Assembly: GCA_002221725.1 (NCBI GenBank)
Contig: NJFT01000125.1
Location: forward strand, 1 to 64,000
DNA: 64,000 nt
From: Scedosporium boydii
Lineage: Eukaryota; Ascomycota; Sordariomycetes; Microascales; Microascaceae
Direction: 5' to 3'
The notes beneath the pieces are model-generated. The model did no database searches. It worked only from the letters and a program-made list of their open reading frames with translations, and was not told the DNA's origin. A program made the position numbers and the translations under genes. Below are positions 21,448-33,430 of this stretch, one piece after another; positions within the stretch are counted from its first letter, which is position 1, and every line of letters begins with the position of its first letter.

Positions 21448-23208
21448 CCTCGACCTTAGGTGCATGGGCAACAGATGGTAACCGGGTAGCCGCTTAAGCC
21501 GGAGCTTCTCGACGAGCGGATAGATGAGGACAAAAATATTCTAGTCGAAACTTGTCCTAGCATTTTTTGAAGTCAAATTTCGACGAGTCCTATTACCCAT
21601 CGCTGCGAGCCCTCGTCGCCAGTATCCGCATCCGAGAAGAATATGCGAACGCCAGGTTGGAGATTGGGCCGTATGATGCGTGCTTGGAATTGTATCTGAG
21701 CCCCGCAAGACGTGGGAACTTCTGGATCTTGAAAGGAGATGGTCAGATCAAAAAAAACCGAAAGGCCGGTAGGAATACGGATAGCGGAACAAATTGAAAT
21801 GGAACAGTTGAGTCGTTTGTTTTGCCTGATAGAATTTAGACCCTATGATAATAATACAATTCTACCATCTCCCCCCATACATTTGACTGTCCGTGATCGT
21901 CGTGAGATGGGACCATCAAACGCGTGCGTAAGGAATACCATGTTCCCCTACAGGCCTGGCAGATATCAACAACTCGGCTTCTTTGAAAGAGTCTCCAAGA
22001 AGACGGGGAGGGAAGCCGAGCATGATGTTGCAAGCCCGGAGCATTCACATCAATAATTTCCCTGTTTGAATAGGCGAGCACATTTCATTGGCGCCCATTG
22101 CCGGGCCCGGGACTCGGCCTACACCATGAAATGAGTCTTGCTGCCCTTTTCCGACGCCCAAGACGGATTCTATTCGGTTCCAAAGACCAGTCTGGTTTGT
22201 CTAGGCTACTCCGGGATCCATCTCGTAGAATCCTACCTGTAAAGGCGGAGACCTCGTATTTCAAGAGGGGCAGACAGACGTGGAGGGTACGGTCGTCATC
22301 TTCGTCCCTGCTGCGACGTCCGAGGCTTATCTCCTCTTTGTTGCAGATGAGGGTCTTATTTGCACAAGTATACCTAGGCAGGTTGTTTTTGATTCTGTTG
22401 GAAGTAAATTTAGACATCTTAGGGAAGCAGGGGCACACGAAGGTGGAAGAGCAGCAAGCCCGTCCTTGTTCTCTTATTACCAGCATCTAATCGGGCAAGT
22501 AACAAAATCACAACCGTTCCTAATATCACGACGAAGATACTGTTGTCGCCGTTTCTGTGTGGAAGCGAACACATATCCGAAGAGTGGCAGGTATCTATCG
22601 CAGGAGAGGATCGTTACCTTACATCAAACCAAAAAGGGATCGCGAGTGGCGATGTAGCTGACAGTTTCAAATTGTTTCGTTTTATTTCTATTTTGAATTC
22701 TCCCCTGCTCTCTTCCATCTCCAATCTAACTCGTATCTGCTGAGGAAGACCTTCTCGGTTAAGACAAGTCCACCGCCCTCGTAGCCGCCGTCGTGTTTGT
22801 AGGTGTCCATGTTGTACTTGGTGAATGAAGCGACGTCTGAAGCCCGGGTTCGAGGAAATATATTGCCATGAGGGAGATTCCAGGCCTCTCGAGGCGGAAG
22901 GTAAAGTATTCCCCTGGGCCGTATTAGCTGTTATCACGACAATCCTCCCTTTGGCTGAGTTGCTAGATCGCGTATGAGGGGGCGGTAGTGTCCGACGGAG
23001 GCTTATTGGAACGCTCGAGAGGCCCGATTAGACTAAATGTACCCTCCCGAGCAATGCCGCAGATTTAAGAGGGATGTAAGATATTACTATCGGCCGTGAT
23101 CTCGGTACGGGTACGCTCGGTATATAATAGTTCGAAGGGCAGTGTACTTCCAGACTGTTGCATTAGCGGTGGTTTATGTACAAGTGGTTCTTGAGTACGC
23201 CCACTCGA
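21448..23208. other. Decayed sequence inside the repeat island
   Basis: Only short ORFs are seen. One stretch (22280-22500, plus strand) has protein-like composition (TVVIFVPAATSEAYLLFVAD), but I recognise no family. Confidence 0.3.
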
Positions 23209-23547
23209 TCAGCTCGCTCCATGGTGCTTACCGCCATACAACAGTTCAGAGGATACGAAAAGGCAGCCGATCAACGCTGAGGTGGCCAGCGTACGCTGTG
23301 CCATGGTTGAGATTTCTCTTGGTACAGAGATCCTGAAGTGCCTAGACGCCCTCGACGCAATGGTCACGGTTCGCAACAAGGTCGCCATCGTCTTTGGATT
23401 TCGAGACAAAAGGAATTGTGATATGCCATTGGAAGTGGCGCTTTCGTCGTCCTTCAGTTTGAACCTCGGCAAATACGTCCGGTTGCCGTAAGCATAGGCA
23501 GTGCCTGCCCTCGGCCGCGAGACACCTTCTCGGCCGTTGACGTCCAT
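23209..23547 (-). pseudogene. Inverted 5' fragment of the helicase-family gene
   Basis: From ATG 23547 the minus strand reads MDVNGR and later FKLKDDESATSNGI, matching the left copy's MSVNGR and FKLKDGETVSVDGI. The match continues in a second frame (IPFVSKSKDDGDLVANRD against LPFVAESEDDDLVVNHG). A frameshift lies at about 23430 and a stop soon after. Only the first 120 or so residues survive. About 150 bp of extra leader separates its TA microsatellite from the ATG compared with the left copy. Confidence 0.65.
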
Positions 23548-23689
23548 GTGCCAGCGCGCAGCCGGATCTCGATGGCAAGCGTGGCGGTCAGATGACCCTC
23601 AACGTCAAAGAATGAGACGTCAATCGGTACTGGCTGACCTTGGAAACAGGATATATCGATGCCCCATGCAGGGCAGTCTGTTCAAATAA

Positions 23690-23806
23690 TATAATATATA
23701 TATATATATATATATATGAGAACAGCTCAGCGAACCTGCCGGGGAGAAGAAAATTGGGGATTAGGTTGAGGGGACTAAGAAGTCGGATGGAGGCATCCTT
23801 TTTATG
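23690..23806 (-). repeat. Right arm of the 8.4-kb inverted repeat
   Basis: Reverse complement of the left arm at 15383-15492, starting with a longer TA microsatellite (about 23694-23718) and ending at CCTTTTTAT. Homology to the left arm stops at the TATA-like element, so flanking DNA differs. This argues for two gene copies facing each other rather than transposon termini, but does not exclude the latter. Confidence 0.8.
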
Positions 23807-25245
23807 AACTGATGGTAGATGTCAGCGATTGCTACTTGTCGTGGATGATTTTGTACATCGAGTGTGTCTCCTCCTTCAAGAAATCTCCCTTGCATCCTTG
23901 CAAACATCGTCGGCGACCAAAAGATTGAACACCCAAACAATCCTCACACCTAATTCTTCACTTCACTAACGCCAAACATGCGACCTTGTACCAGGTCTTC
24001 GCATCTTACAATATAGCAATGGGGATATCCATTTATCCGGTCATGGGGGAAAGCCTGCGTCTGCAATTGGTATCGAAATCAAACTCCGCCCGGAACGCGA
24101 AGAGACCTAGCCTGTGCTTAATTGGGTTTCAAACTAAATGACGGGAAAGAGACGCCGGCTGGGAGATAAGCTGCGATGCTCGTGCCTGTTTCTATGGCGC
24201 AATGGCTACATATCTCTTTTGTTGGCAAGTCTGCTTGCCTGCTGTGTCCGGTCGGATTTGTTCACTGTTCCAAACACGATGGTAAAGCGTGCCATGCTCT
24301 GAGGTTCTCTCTGACTCTTCTACTCAGACTCCTCATCCTTCCAGACACCCAATGAGATCTTGGGTACTTGCCAGCCTGCAATCATATTCCAGCAGGATAG
24401 CGTTGTACGTTGGGCTACCGGCAACCCACGCGGCCCAGAGAGTCGTCTCCCTTTGGATATTGGGACTGTTACTAAAGCAGGTCAACGTGCTTCCTCGAAA
24501 ATATGTCCTTGCCATCCGACGCTCCGTTCCCTCCGATGAAGTCAATGGGCAGGAAGGCCTTCTTCTTGCCTCCGGACGCAATTGAAGACCATTACCGCAG
24601 CTTGGCCATTAGTACGTGTCATTCCCCCCTCCCCCTTTTTTTCTTTTTCCCTCGGTTTCCCCAGTTTCCTTAGCTCACCTTCTTCGCGGTGCTAACTTCG
24701 CTTGTGCTCCGCAGGTCCAGAACAATCACCTCTAGGAAGATCCTCAATCGTTCGTCTCCCCTGACCCGCGATTGGCAGAGAACGTTTGCCGTGAGGCCTT
24801 TGGCGAGATCCAACACGCCATCGCTTTAACCCATAATGATTCTCCGTCCTGGATTTGGGTCGTTCCGCAATCCCACTTCCTTCAACGCGGATCAACGCTG
24901 GGATCAATTTCTAACAGCAAACTCACATTCAGCGGACAAGATAAAAGATAACAAGTGTCAGTTCTGTCGGCTGGCAATTCCGATTATTGCCAGTTCTGTC
25001 GGCTGTCGACGTGACGGACTTCCAAGCCCGGATCGGTCGGCACGGTCCCCCGTATTCTTCGGTTGCGCTTCTGCCTAAACCCCGCGTAGGACTCAGCTTC
25101 ATCGAGTTGAATGTCCTCCTTGTCAAGCCGAGCAAATCAAAGGAAATCTATGTAATTATCTGACTAGATTTAAGCTTAGCCATTGGTTATTCACATCTTA
25201 GTACAACATCATCTGCTCCTCGCCATCTACGACAGCACTCTCATC
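23807..25245. other. Intergenic, nothing recognised
   Basis: Small ORFs (for example 24289-24585) lack family features. A CAGTTCTGTCGGCTG word occurs twice near 24959 and 24990. Confidence 0.35.
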
Positions 25246-26184
25246 ATGTCGGAGAAGACCTTCCGGGACTACACCTCCAAACAAGGCGCCACCTACGCCC
25301 AATTCCGCCCAGGCTACCACCCCCGGCTCTTCGAGATCCTCCTCAACTACCACACCTCCACGGGCCCCGGCCAATTCGACCTCGTCCTCGACGTCGGCTG
25401 CGGGCCCGGCCAAGCCGTGCGAGCTCTCGCGCCCCGCTTCACCCGCGCCATCGGTCTCGACCCGTCTGAGGGGATGCTTGAGATCGCGCGGGCAACGGGC
25501 GGGACGTCGGCTAATTCGGAAGCTATTCGTTTCGAGGCGAGTTCTGCGGAGCTTTTAGGCACGGATCTGGATCCTCCTGTGGAGGAGGGTAGTGTCGATC
25601 TCATCGTTGCGGCGACTTGCGCGCACTGGTTCGACATGCCTGCGTTTTGGCACCGCGCCGCCAAAGTTCTGAAGCCGGGGGGTACGGTCGCGTTCTGGGT
25701 CAGCGGACCGCTCGTTATCGACTCGTCTGTACCCAACGCGCAACGCGTCAGAGAGGCCATAGACCGGCTTCACGAGCGGTTGGACGAGTATTTCGAGCCG
25801 GGGAACCGGCTAACTCGTGATCTGTACAAGGACATACTCCTGCCCTGGACGATTCCCGACCCGGCGACCGAATTCGACAAGGAGTCTTTTGTGCGTCAGG
25901 AGTGGGGGATTGATGCTCCGGGTGTTGAGCCCGGGGATCAATTCTACGATACGCCGAAAAGAGAGGCGTCCCCGGCGGCGATTGAGGCCGTCCTCGCTAC
26001 GATGAGCCCGGTTACGAGGTGGCGTGAGGCGCATCCTGAGGCTGTGGGCACTGAGGACGACTTGGTGAGGAGGATGAGGCGGGAGATTGAGCAGGCTTTG
26101 TATGATGGTGGTGTGGAGAAGGGCAAGGAGGCGATCCGCGGAGGCGTGTCTGGTGTCATGGTGATGGTGAAGAAGCGTGCATAG
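25246..26184 (+). CDS. SAM-dependent methyltransferase, TMT1/Crg1-like
   Basis: Intronless gene for 312 residues. The SAM site is LDVGCGPG (48-55), preceded by the family-typical opening FRDYTSKQGATYAQFRPGYH. IGLDPSEGML follows (acidic residue binding the ribose), and AATCAHWFDMPAFW and VLKPGGTVAFW match fungal trans-aconitate 3-methyltransferase-like proteins. Methyl acceptor unknown; candidates are small carboxylic acids. The start at 25246 is chosen because family homology begins at once; an in-frame start at 25183 would add 21 residues with no support. Neighbours give no pathway hint. Confidence 0.88.
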   Translation: MSEKTFRDYTSKQGATYAQFRPGYHPRLFEILLNYHTSTGPGQFDLVLDVGCGPGQAVRALAPRFTRAIGLDPSEGMLEIARATGGTSANSEAIRFEASSAELLGTDLDPPVEEGSVDLIVAATCAHWFDMPAFWHRAAKVLKPGGTVAFWVSGPLVIDSSVPNAQRVREAIDRLHERLDEYFEPGNRLTRDLYKDILLPWTIPDPATEFDKESFVRQEWGIDAPGVEPGDQFYDTPKREASPAAIEAVLATMSPVTRWREAHPEAVGTEDDLVRRMRREIEQALYDGGVEKGKEAIRGGVSGVMVMVKKRA

Positions 26185-26419
26185 TAGCGAGAAGAAATGA
26201 CAGCTACGAATGACAATAATACGGGGAATAGCTTAGGAATGTCGATCGATTGAAAGGGCATCATGCCTGCTGCTACCACTTCTGAAGTCGCATCTTGTTA
26301 TGCTCGATGATGTAGACTTTTCTCGTCGACAACCAGATTTCTCCGAGGCGTTTAGCCCTTGAATCCTAAATACAATGATAGTATTGAATCTCTTCTCCCG
26401 TTTGGCTTCGGCGCTCCGA

Positions 26420-28144
26420 TCACTTATCGAACGGGTCGCCGCTTGTCTGTTTGTCATTCTGCTTGACCTCTGCTGGCCCCGGCCCGCCCTTTTCCACTGC
26501 TTGCAGTGCACCCTCGGATGCATTCGCGGCAGGCACTAAGACCATACCCCCCTCATTCTCAGAGGGAAGAGGCTTCCCATGTCTCTCCCCAACCCACCGC
26601 CTCCACGGCTTATAAGCAACAACACTCAACACCGCCACGACAACAAAACACCCCGCAATTCCACCCCCAATCGCATCGTAATACTCCCCCGCCGTCTCGA
26701 CGCCCTCCCAAAATTTCCCCGTCGGCGTAGGACTCGCCACGTTGAGGACGAGCGAGAGGACCTGGATGACGCCGATGACGATGGCGACGAGGACGGTGAG
26801 GCAGGTGAGGACGATGGAGTAGTAGAGGAAGGCGATGGGATCGCGGAAGTTGTTCTGCCTGGGTCCGTCGTTGACCGCCTCGACGGCCTCTTCGTCGGCG
26901 ACGAGGGGCTCAGTGTCTGGTTTAGGGGGAAGGAAGTTTGCTGCGGGTTGGACGTAGAGGGCGAGCATCAAGGCTCCGTCGGTAGTGTCGAGGAGACACA
27001 TGCCGGCTTTTCGACAGTTAGTCCAGCCCCATGGCAAATGCTTTGGGTTCCGAAAACGTACAAGTGAAGAGAATGGGGAAGATGAGAATGACCCATATGT
27101 CGGTTCCTTTGGCGGCCTCGATGGAGGAAATGCCCAGGAGGGCAATTTCCGAAGAGGTGTCGAAACCGAGACCGAACAAAACGCCCAACGGGTACATCTT
27201 CCAGGGGCTAGTCGAAGCTATTAGTCGAGTCTCCTAATAAAAGGATCCATGACAAGTCCGCACTCACCGGTCAATCAGCTTAAACATCTTCTTCAAAATC
27301 CTGAACAAGATCCCACCCCCCTCAATCTTCCAAATCTCATCTTCATGCCCCGCCGGCAGCCGAAGCACCTTCTTCAGCTGAACGATCAGCTTGTACAGGA
27401 TGTAGGCGTTCATGAGGCCCAGCACGAAGAGGAAGGCGGCGCTGACGGAGGTGCCGATGATGCCGCCGACGGTGCTGAAATTGTCGAAGCGGGTGGAGAT
27501 GGCGGCGGCGGTTGCGGCTACGACGATGGAGGTGATGATGACGATGCTAGGGGCGTCATCAGATTCTTCAGATTCTCTTTCGACAACGACCGCGGAAACG
27601 ATTTCTTACGTGGAGTGGCCGAGGGAGAAGAAGGTGCCGACTGTGACGGCCTTTTGGCCTGTTGCCAGCAGCCTTCGGGTCATCAAATCGATGGCCTACT
27701 CTGTATTAGACACGGCACGCATAGAGCCAAGTCATCTTGGAGAGCTTACGGAAATATGGTCAGCGTCAAAGGCATGGCGCAAGCCAAGGGACCAAGCCAG
27801 CACGGCATTGGGGGCCAAGGTGCTAGTCACCGCGATGTTAGTTGGAGATTACAAGAAACACTTGTGCCCAGACTGTCGAAAGTCGAGACGTCATGTTGCT
27901 TACGGGTAGAAGCGCTGGCCCAAGTGTTAGTCGCCGAGATTAAGGAATCAACTGATCAATCGAGGTTCGAACGCACCAGGACAATAGCTACGGCGATCCA
28001 GACGACAGCGTTGACCAGGATCAGCAGGCCGATGATGGCGAGAGACTCGAGCGGAATCTTCTTCAGGCCGGGAACTCGCTGGTGCAGGCGCTGGACTTTT
28101 CGGAGCCAAACAGGCCTCTTTCGGAGACGCCCCGCACGGGTCAT
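26420..28144 (-). CDS. NiCoT-family nickel/cobalt transporter
   Basis: Seven exons (28144-27977, 27914-27904, 27822-27750, 27695-27610, 27546-27268, 27207-27062, 27006-26420) join in phase to 449 residues. The signature HX4DH is present as HAFDADH (76-82) in [13 protein letters not shown], followed by [27 protein letters not shown] and [13 protein letters not shown], all diagnostic of NiCoT permeases. About eight hydrophobic segments alternate with a cytosolic tail rich in Pro, Lys and Gly. It moves Ni2+ or Co2+ across the plasma membrane; nickel mainly serves urease in fungi. The second exon is only 11 nt and encodes most of RFYP, needed for both phase and the conserved motif. Confidence 0.92.
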
Positions 28145-29180
28145 TCTTGATCCTTGGCTCAGGATCCTTGGCGATGGTCGATTGACACTTGGCGATGTGA
28201 AGCGGAGGTTTCCCGGTGAGATTGGCTTCTCACAGTCCAAACTCGAGCCTTCACGTTTCTTTCTCTCTTTTTCTTGCCCACTCACTTTCAACTCCCTCGA
28301 GTCAAGCAGACCCGCTGACTCCAAGAGTCCGAGAGTAGTGAACATATGCTCAAAAGCAAGTGTTGTCCACGTGACTCGGCAGACGCCGATGATAAGAGCG
28401 ACGATCAAAGAGGGGGAAGGAACCACGTAGTTTAGACTGGATTGATAAGATTGATAACAGATCGCGAAGAGGAAGATAAACAATTACGATAAGAGCTCTA
28501 CTGCCCACACCTTGCGCATGATGCATTCTTATCTTCTACATTTTCGAGCATCATTCCGCACGCCGATTTTACGCTCACTCACCGGTTCCCGCGCAGACGC
28601 CATGATTCTTCGGGATGGGATCTAGTCAGAATGCCGATTGAAGCCGACGCCGATTCCAGATCGCGCCGCATTATTTCGTTCTCAGAATGGCCATCATCCA
28701 GAACTCTCAAATTGACGTTGCAGGTTATTTGACAGAATTGATAGAATTGATAGAATTCAGAACGGTCTGATTAACTAGAAGCAAGATGAGGACACAAAAG
28801 GGCTTCCGGTGGGGTGGAGACGACAAATAGGACCACGGCGGGAATTCAGTAAGACAGACAAGACACACAAGTAGGCAGGCAAAGGAAGGGATCTCAATTC
28901 CCTGGGATTAGAGCCGGCAATGAAATGAACTGTATTCGAAAGATTGAAATGACCAAGCTGATAATGCCGCTGGCTGATTTCGAAACTCGATTGAAGAAAG
29001 ATGAAAAAGACGCTCGCTTCTGCTACTCATTCTGACTCGGAAGTTCTTCTTTCCGGGACCACGTCTACAATCTGGTGGTAGGCTCCCCAAGCGCCCCTTG
29101 ACCGTGATACTTCCAGCATCATCTCATTATCATTACCCGGGTTATTCGCATCGCCTAACCATCCCCACAAGCAAGAGCCA
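28145..29180. other. Intergenic, nothing recognised
   Basis: It carries the promoter side of the transporter and the 3' flank of the methyltransferase. A short (GAATTGATA)n-like stretch lies near 28735-28758. Confidence 0.45.
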
Positions 29181-30674
29181 TTATGGCTTCCGGCCCCAGA
29201 CAATCCTGTGGCGGAAAACCGGGTGGATATTCTTGTCCGCCAACTCCTTCCGGAGACTAGCAGCGTAGACCTGCGTATGCTCCTTATCCCAACCCATACC
29301 CTCCGCAGCAGCCACGAGCGCGTAACCTTCAAGATCCCGCTTAAAAGCCTCGCGCTGAATGGCGCCCAATTCCTTCAACGCCGCATTCTTGGGCCAGTCA
29401 CCAATCGGAACCTAGTAGAGAAAGCACAACTTAGCCACAACAATTCGTAACAAACAAACCCCCCAAGAGAGGAGAGAATCCCCTACCGTAATGTCCTTCA
29501 CGCACACATCCACAAGCCCCGCATTCTTCATCGCCTGCTCCTGAATACCCTTATCAATAATATCGAAAGGCCGGCCCCAGCTCTCGCCCGCCTTGACGAA
29601 CATGGGGCCCCACTTCCCCAGCGCGCTGTCCTCCTTGACAGAGCCGTCCTCGCTCTCGATGTGGCACTGTGGCTCGTGCGACTCGACGATGCCGCCTGGT
29701 TTGAGGGCTCGGGCTGCTTCTTTGAAGAATGCGTCCCAGTCGGCGACGCTGCCGAGGAGCCAGCGGAGGTGGATGTAGTCGACGGACTCTGGGGGGAAGG
29801 TCCATTCTTTGGTGAAGTCCTCGATTTCGCTGGACAAGTTAGGCTTGGACCTACCAGGGAAAGTTTATCCAGTTTTTTCCTCAACTTACAATCGGAGATT
29901 GGGGGGGACCCATTGGGGCTGGACGGGGGAGATGTCGGTGCCGATCACCTCGACGTTGGGGTTGTCGTCGGCGAAATCTACCGCCCAGAGGCCTGCACTG
30001 GGAGTCAGTAGCTGAATCTTTAGATCTAGATCAGATCGTTCACATACCGCCTCCGGTTCCAATATCGAGAGCTTTCTAAGTAAATCCGAGAAGGGTTAGC
30101 CAAGGCGCCCCTCGGGCTCATAAGATGGAAGGACTGTTACACCGCCCGTACCTCTATTTTCGACCGATCGATCGGCGCCAGATAAAACTCGCCCTTCAAC
30201 GCCAACGTCATGGCCAAATGCCTGCTCACTTCATGAGAAACAAACACTCAAGAGTTCCAGGACTGGCCACCCACTGTAACTCCTCGGACTCCAACTGTCG
30301 CTCATCATTCGCAGCCCTACGAAATCAGTCGCATTCTCGGAAAACCAGGTCGACGCATTTTTTTTCATCTGAATCATTACCAATACTTGATATCTCCAAA
30401 GCGGGCATGATATCGCCGGCCGTGAAGGGTCTGAAATTCGAGAATCGTCGAGGAGATGGAGGCGGTTGAGGAGAGGGTTTCTTCGCCCAGGGTTGGGTCC
30501 TCCTCTTCGTTTTGAGGCTAGAAGAGAGAGGGTTAATCGGAGATTCTCTTAGTCTTTAACAGGAATCTGGTTCTCACGTACGTCCGGCTCGATGTGTGCG
30601 GTCTCGCCAACCGGAGAAGCTTGCCCGCGTGGTGAGCGCTCACCCGTCGCCGTAGCTTTCGTTTCGTCCACCAT
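29181..30674 (-). CDS. LaeA/UMTA-like SAM methyltransferase
   Basis: Eight exons (30674-30582, 30517-30381, 30316-30275, 30221-30152, 30075-30048, 29992-29890, 29829-29487, 29411-29181) join in phase to 348 residues, the usual length. The order is a disordered N-terminus, [19 protein letters not shown], the SAM motif LDIGTGGG (117-124; the family norm is GTGTG), [30 protein letters not shown] and [12 protein letters not shown]. LaeA-like proteins are nuclear regulators or tailoring methyltransferases for secondary metabolism. Orthology to the global regulator is not claimed, because fungi carry dozens of paralogues. The many small exons, one of 28 nt, are unusual but each is required by phase and homology. 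Confidence 0.88.
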
Positions 30675-31109
30675 CTTGTTCTTTCGTTCCAAAGTTCAAC
30701 AAGAAAGAAAAATTGTCGATCTTACGAATGTTGAGATGACGGTGAGGGGTAAAACGAGAGGTCCCCATGGAACCATTAAGTAGTGGGAAACTAGCGAGAC
30801 GAGGTGGACCGGGGTTGTATCTGGTCCTGAAGCCAATGGCAACGACGTGATGCCGATTCAGGTTAGTCTCGCTCCCAAGTCCCGCTTCCTATGGGCGACC
30901 ACGTCGACCTTAACGGCCGCATCCGTGCCAGAGGACGAGACGAGCGCAAGTTGGATGCAGGCGATGACACGTTGGATGCGACACATTGGGTGTGACCCCC
31001 CCAAGTTCCTGAAGAAATCATGGAGAATCCCCATGAAGAAGCCCGGCAGGATGGTTTGGTTTTATCTGCAGATTCAAACACCGATGCATGAGGACGAGGA
31101 TATACATAT
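30675..31109. other. Intergenic, nothing recognised
   Basis: Contains the methyltransferase upstream region and the 3' flank of the next minus-strand gene. Confidence 0.45.
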
Positions 31110-32529
31110 TTACCACGGTTCCGCTGCTTCCGGCTCGAAATAAAACTCCTTGGAACGGCGCGGATGCCTCCATCTTGCGAAAAGCTGCCCGTTTTCGAGC
31201 AGGATGCGCCGCAGCAATTCACCCCGATCCTCCACAGTAGCAGGCCATTCATCTTGATCCCGCTTCTGCGCGTACGGCTCCATGACCTTCAAGACTTCCC
31301 GAACCCACAGCTCAGCCTTACTCTCATCCTTGATCCTTTCTGTCTCGACGATCCGCTGCTTCAGATCCTCTATTTCCTTTTCTCGCTGCTCAGTCTCGGT
31401 CTCAAAGGCAGCACGCATCACCGCCAAAAGCACTTGCGACCGTATCGAGTAGTCCAAATTCCCCAGATCAACATCGACACCCTCCGTCTCCTTCGCCGCA
31501 ACAGCAGCCATGAACTCAATCTCCTCCTCACTCCCCACTTCCGGATCCCAACCCCTCAACCACGTGTAATAGGTCGTCCCGCCGTCCGGCCACCCGCACC
31601 CCCAAAACTCGGCCGGCCGCGTCCCGTCCAAATCGGGCTCGAGGACCACAATCCGCGCCTCCATCGAGTTCCACAGTTTCGGCGAGTAGTACGCTTCCCA
31701 TCGACACATGTCGGTGTCGCCTCGTCCGATGTTAGCGCCGAATTGGTCGGGTTTGCCTGCGTACTCCTTACGGCAGCGCGTCGGCGAATCTATGCCCATT
31801 TTCCGAAGCCAGAACCAGATTTGGGTCTCGGAGTAAGGTTGCCCCTTTCGGTGGTTTCCCTTTTGTAGGCGTGAGGTAGTCTGCTGAAGGGTGGAGAGGG
31901 CTATTTGGATGATGGTTTCTTTGGGGAGGGTCGGTTGAGTCCCCAGCGTGTATACAACGCTGTTTGCCCAGCGCGGAATCTTGGTGAAGTGGCCGCACCC
32001 TTTTTGTGGCCGTGCTCCCGCGAGAGGGTCGCTTGCGTCTGGGAGGTCCCGTAAGTTGGGGAGGCGGTAGAAGCGGGCCGAGGTGGGCTGCTTCAGGAAA
32101 GCCGGTGAGTAGTACTCTTTCCATGCGTCCCGGTTAAGCAGGTCGCGCTGCAGGTCGTAGAACGTGTCGAAGTTGTCTAGCGTCGGATTGAAGTCGCCGT
32201 TAAATTGGTCGGTGGCGCGGTAGTAGGCTGCCATTATTTGGGCCAAGTAAAAGACGTCGAGAGTGCTTTGATTTTATGAGGTCAGTTTTTCTTCGACAAG
32301 GGAAAAAACTACTTCGGACTTGGAAATCGTACCGATTGAACTGTAAATCTCCCTGGCCAAACGACCAGCCTCGCGTGTAGAGTTCCTCCACAACATCGAA
32401 GACTCCATCGCCATCCCACGCGCGTGCGTCCAGATAATCGAAGGCTATTCGCAACAGCCGATCATGGCTGTCGACGGGCACCTCTCCGCTTTCGACATAT
32501 CCGCGGAATTCTTCAACGCTCACGCTCAT
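31110..32529 (-). CDS. Conserved hypothetical fungal protein (450 aa)
   Basis: Two exons (32529-32333, 32265-31110) join in phase to 450 residues. I do not recognise a named domain. The N-terminal 65 residues are acidic and helical (SVEEFRGYVESGEVP). The middle is rich in Trp, Tyr and Pro (CRWEAYYSPKLWNSMEARI, FWGCGWPDGGTTYYTW). Residues 300-370 form a likely coiled coil (FETETEQREKEIEDLKQRI), and the tail is basic then acidic. No signal peptide or membrane segment. The long open frame, clean intron and natural composition support a real cytosolic or nuclear protein. Confidence 0.75.
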
Positions 32530-33430
32530 GATGCCGATGAAGTATGATCACGGCCTAGTGTAGCGAGGTATGTCACTCTGCAATTCGTATTTGATGCGGA
32601 AATGTTAAGACCAATGTGACCTGTGTGACAGGTCCTGAGCGTCCTTTAGCGGCGACATCAAGATCCTCCGCTCCCAACCCCTATTATTTCTAGTCGTTCC
32701 AGGCATCAGCATTGGCATCCCATGAAATCTTGGCCCAATTTCCCATTGCCGACGATTTCCCGCAATTTCTGGCTGCTAGCCTGAGCCAGTCTGATCATGA
32801 TCGGATGATGCATCTCTACGCATACTTTCGGATTCCCTCTTCAGGAAAATCCCTCCTCCTTCGTACGACTCTCCACTTCCAATATTAAACTTACCATCCT
32901 TGGCATCTCATCTCCATCTCGATTGCCCGATCGCATCTCACGGTGGAGATGCATGTGCACATGCACGGCGTAAATGTCGTCACCGTAGAAAACGGCAAAG
33001 ATCGGCCAAGAAGCGCTTAGCATGGTTCCGTTGCTTGGGGTGCCCGCGTGTCAAATGCTACGGCGGAATTAGACTCGACCCCAATCCCCATCAAGTCTAC
33101 CGAAGACGGCCCCACGTCAACGGATCCAGTCCGGCCAAACCCGGCTCCGGCTCCGAAGAAAGCCGAAGGAACGCGGGGGGCTCATTCAGCAACCAGTTCC
33201 ACGAGAGCGACCTACAAGACTCGGCCGTGTCAAGCACAAGAAAGACAGCCGAGCAAGTCGAGAGGCCAGGCGATCGAAAAGCGTCCGGAATGAAGGAGCC
33301 GTTGTACATACAGACTTAGCAGAACATCGAATTTCTGACGCATTTTACTGTCACTACGCCCAACGGCACTGAAACCGAGGGAGCCTTCTTGTCACCTCCT
33401 CCAGTGGATAGATATAGTTTTAATAGGACG
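32530..33430. other. Intergenic with weak coding-like stretch
   Basis: Around 33048-33293 one plus-strand frame has protein-like composition (TAELDSTPIPIKSTEDGPTS, Pro/Ala/Lys-rich) but no ATG. It could be the exon of a small disordered protein or chance. Confidence 0.3.

Noticed and set aside
15383..23806. Helitron
   Set aside because: The helicase has GDPKQLPP and DEAESM of the Upf1/DNA2 type rather than Pif1 motifs, and no Rep (HUH) domain or Helitron termini were seen.
15383..23806. Starship-type element
   Set aside because: No DUF3435 tyrosine-recombinase captain gene is visible in this window.
27249..28430. 393-residue plus-strand ORF
   Set aside because: It is the antisense shadow of the NiCoT transporter exons, which carry clear family motifs on the minus strand.
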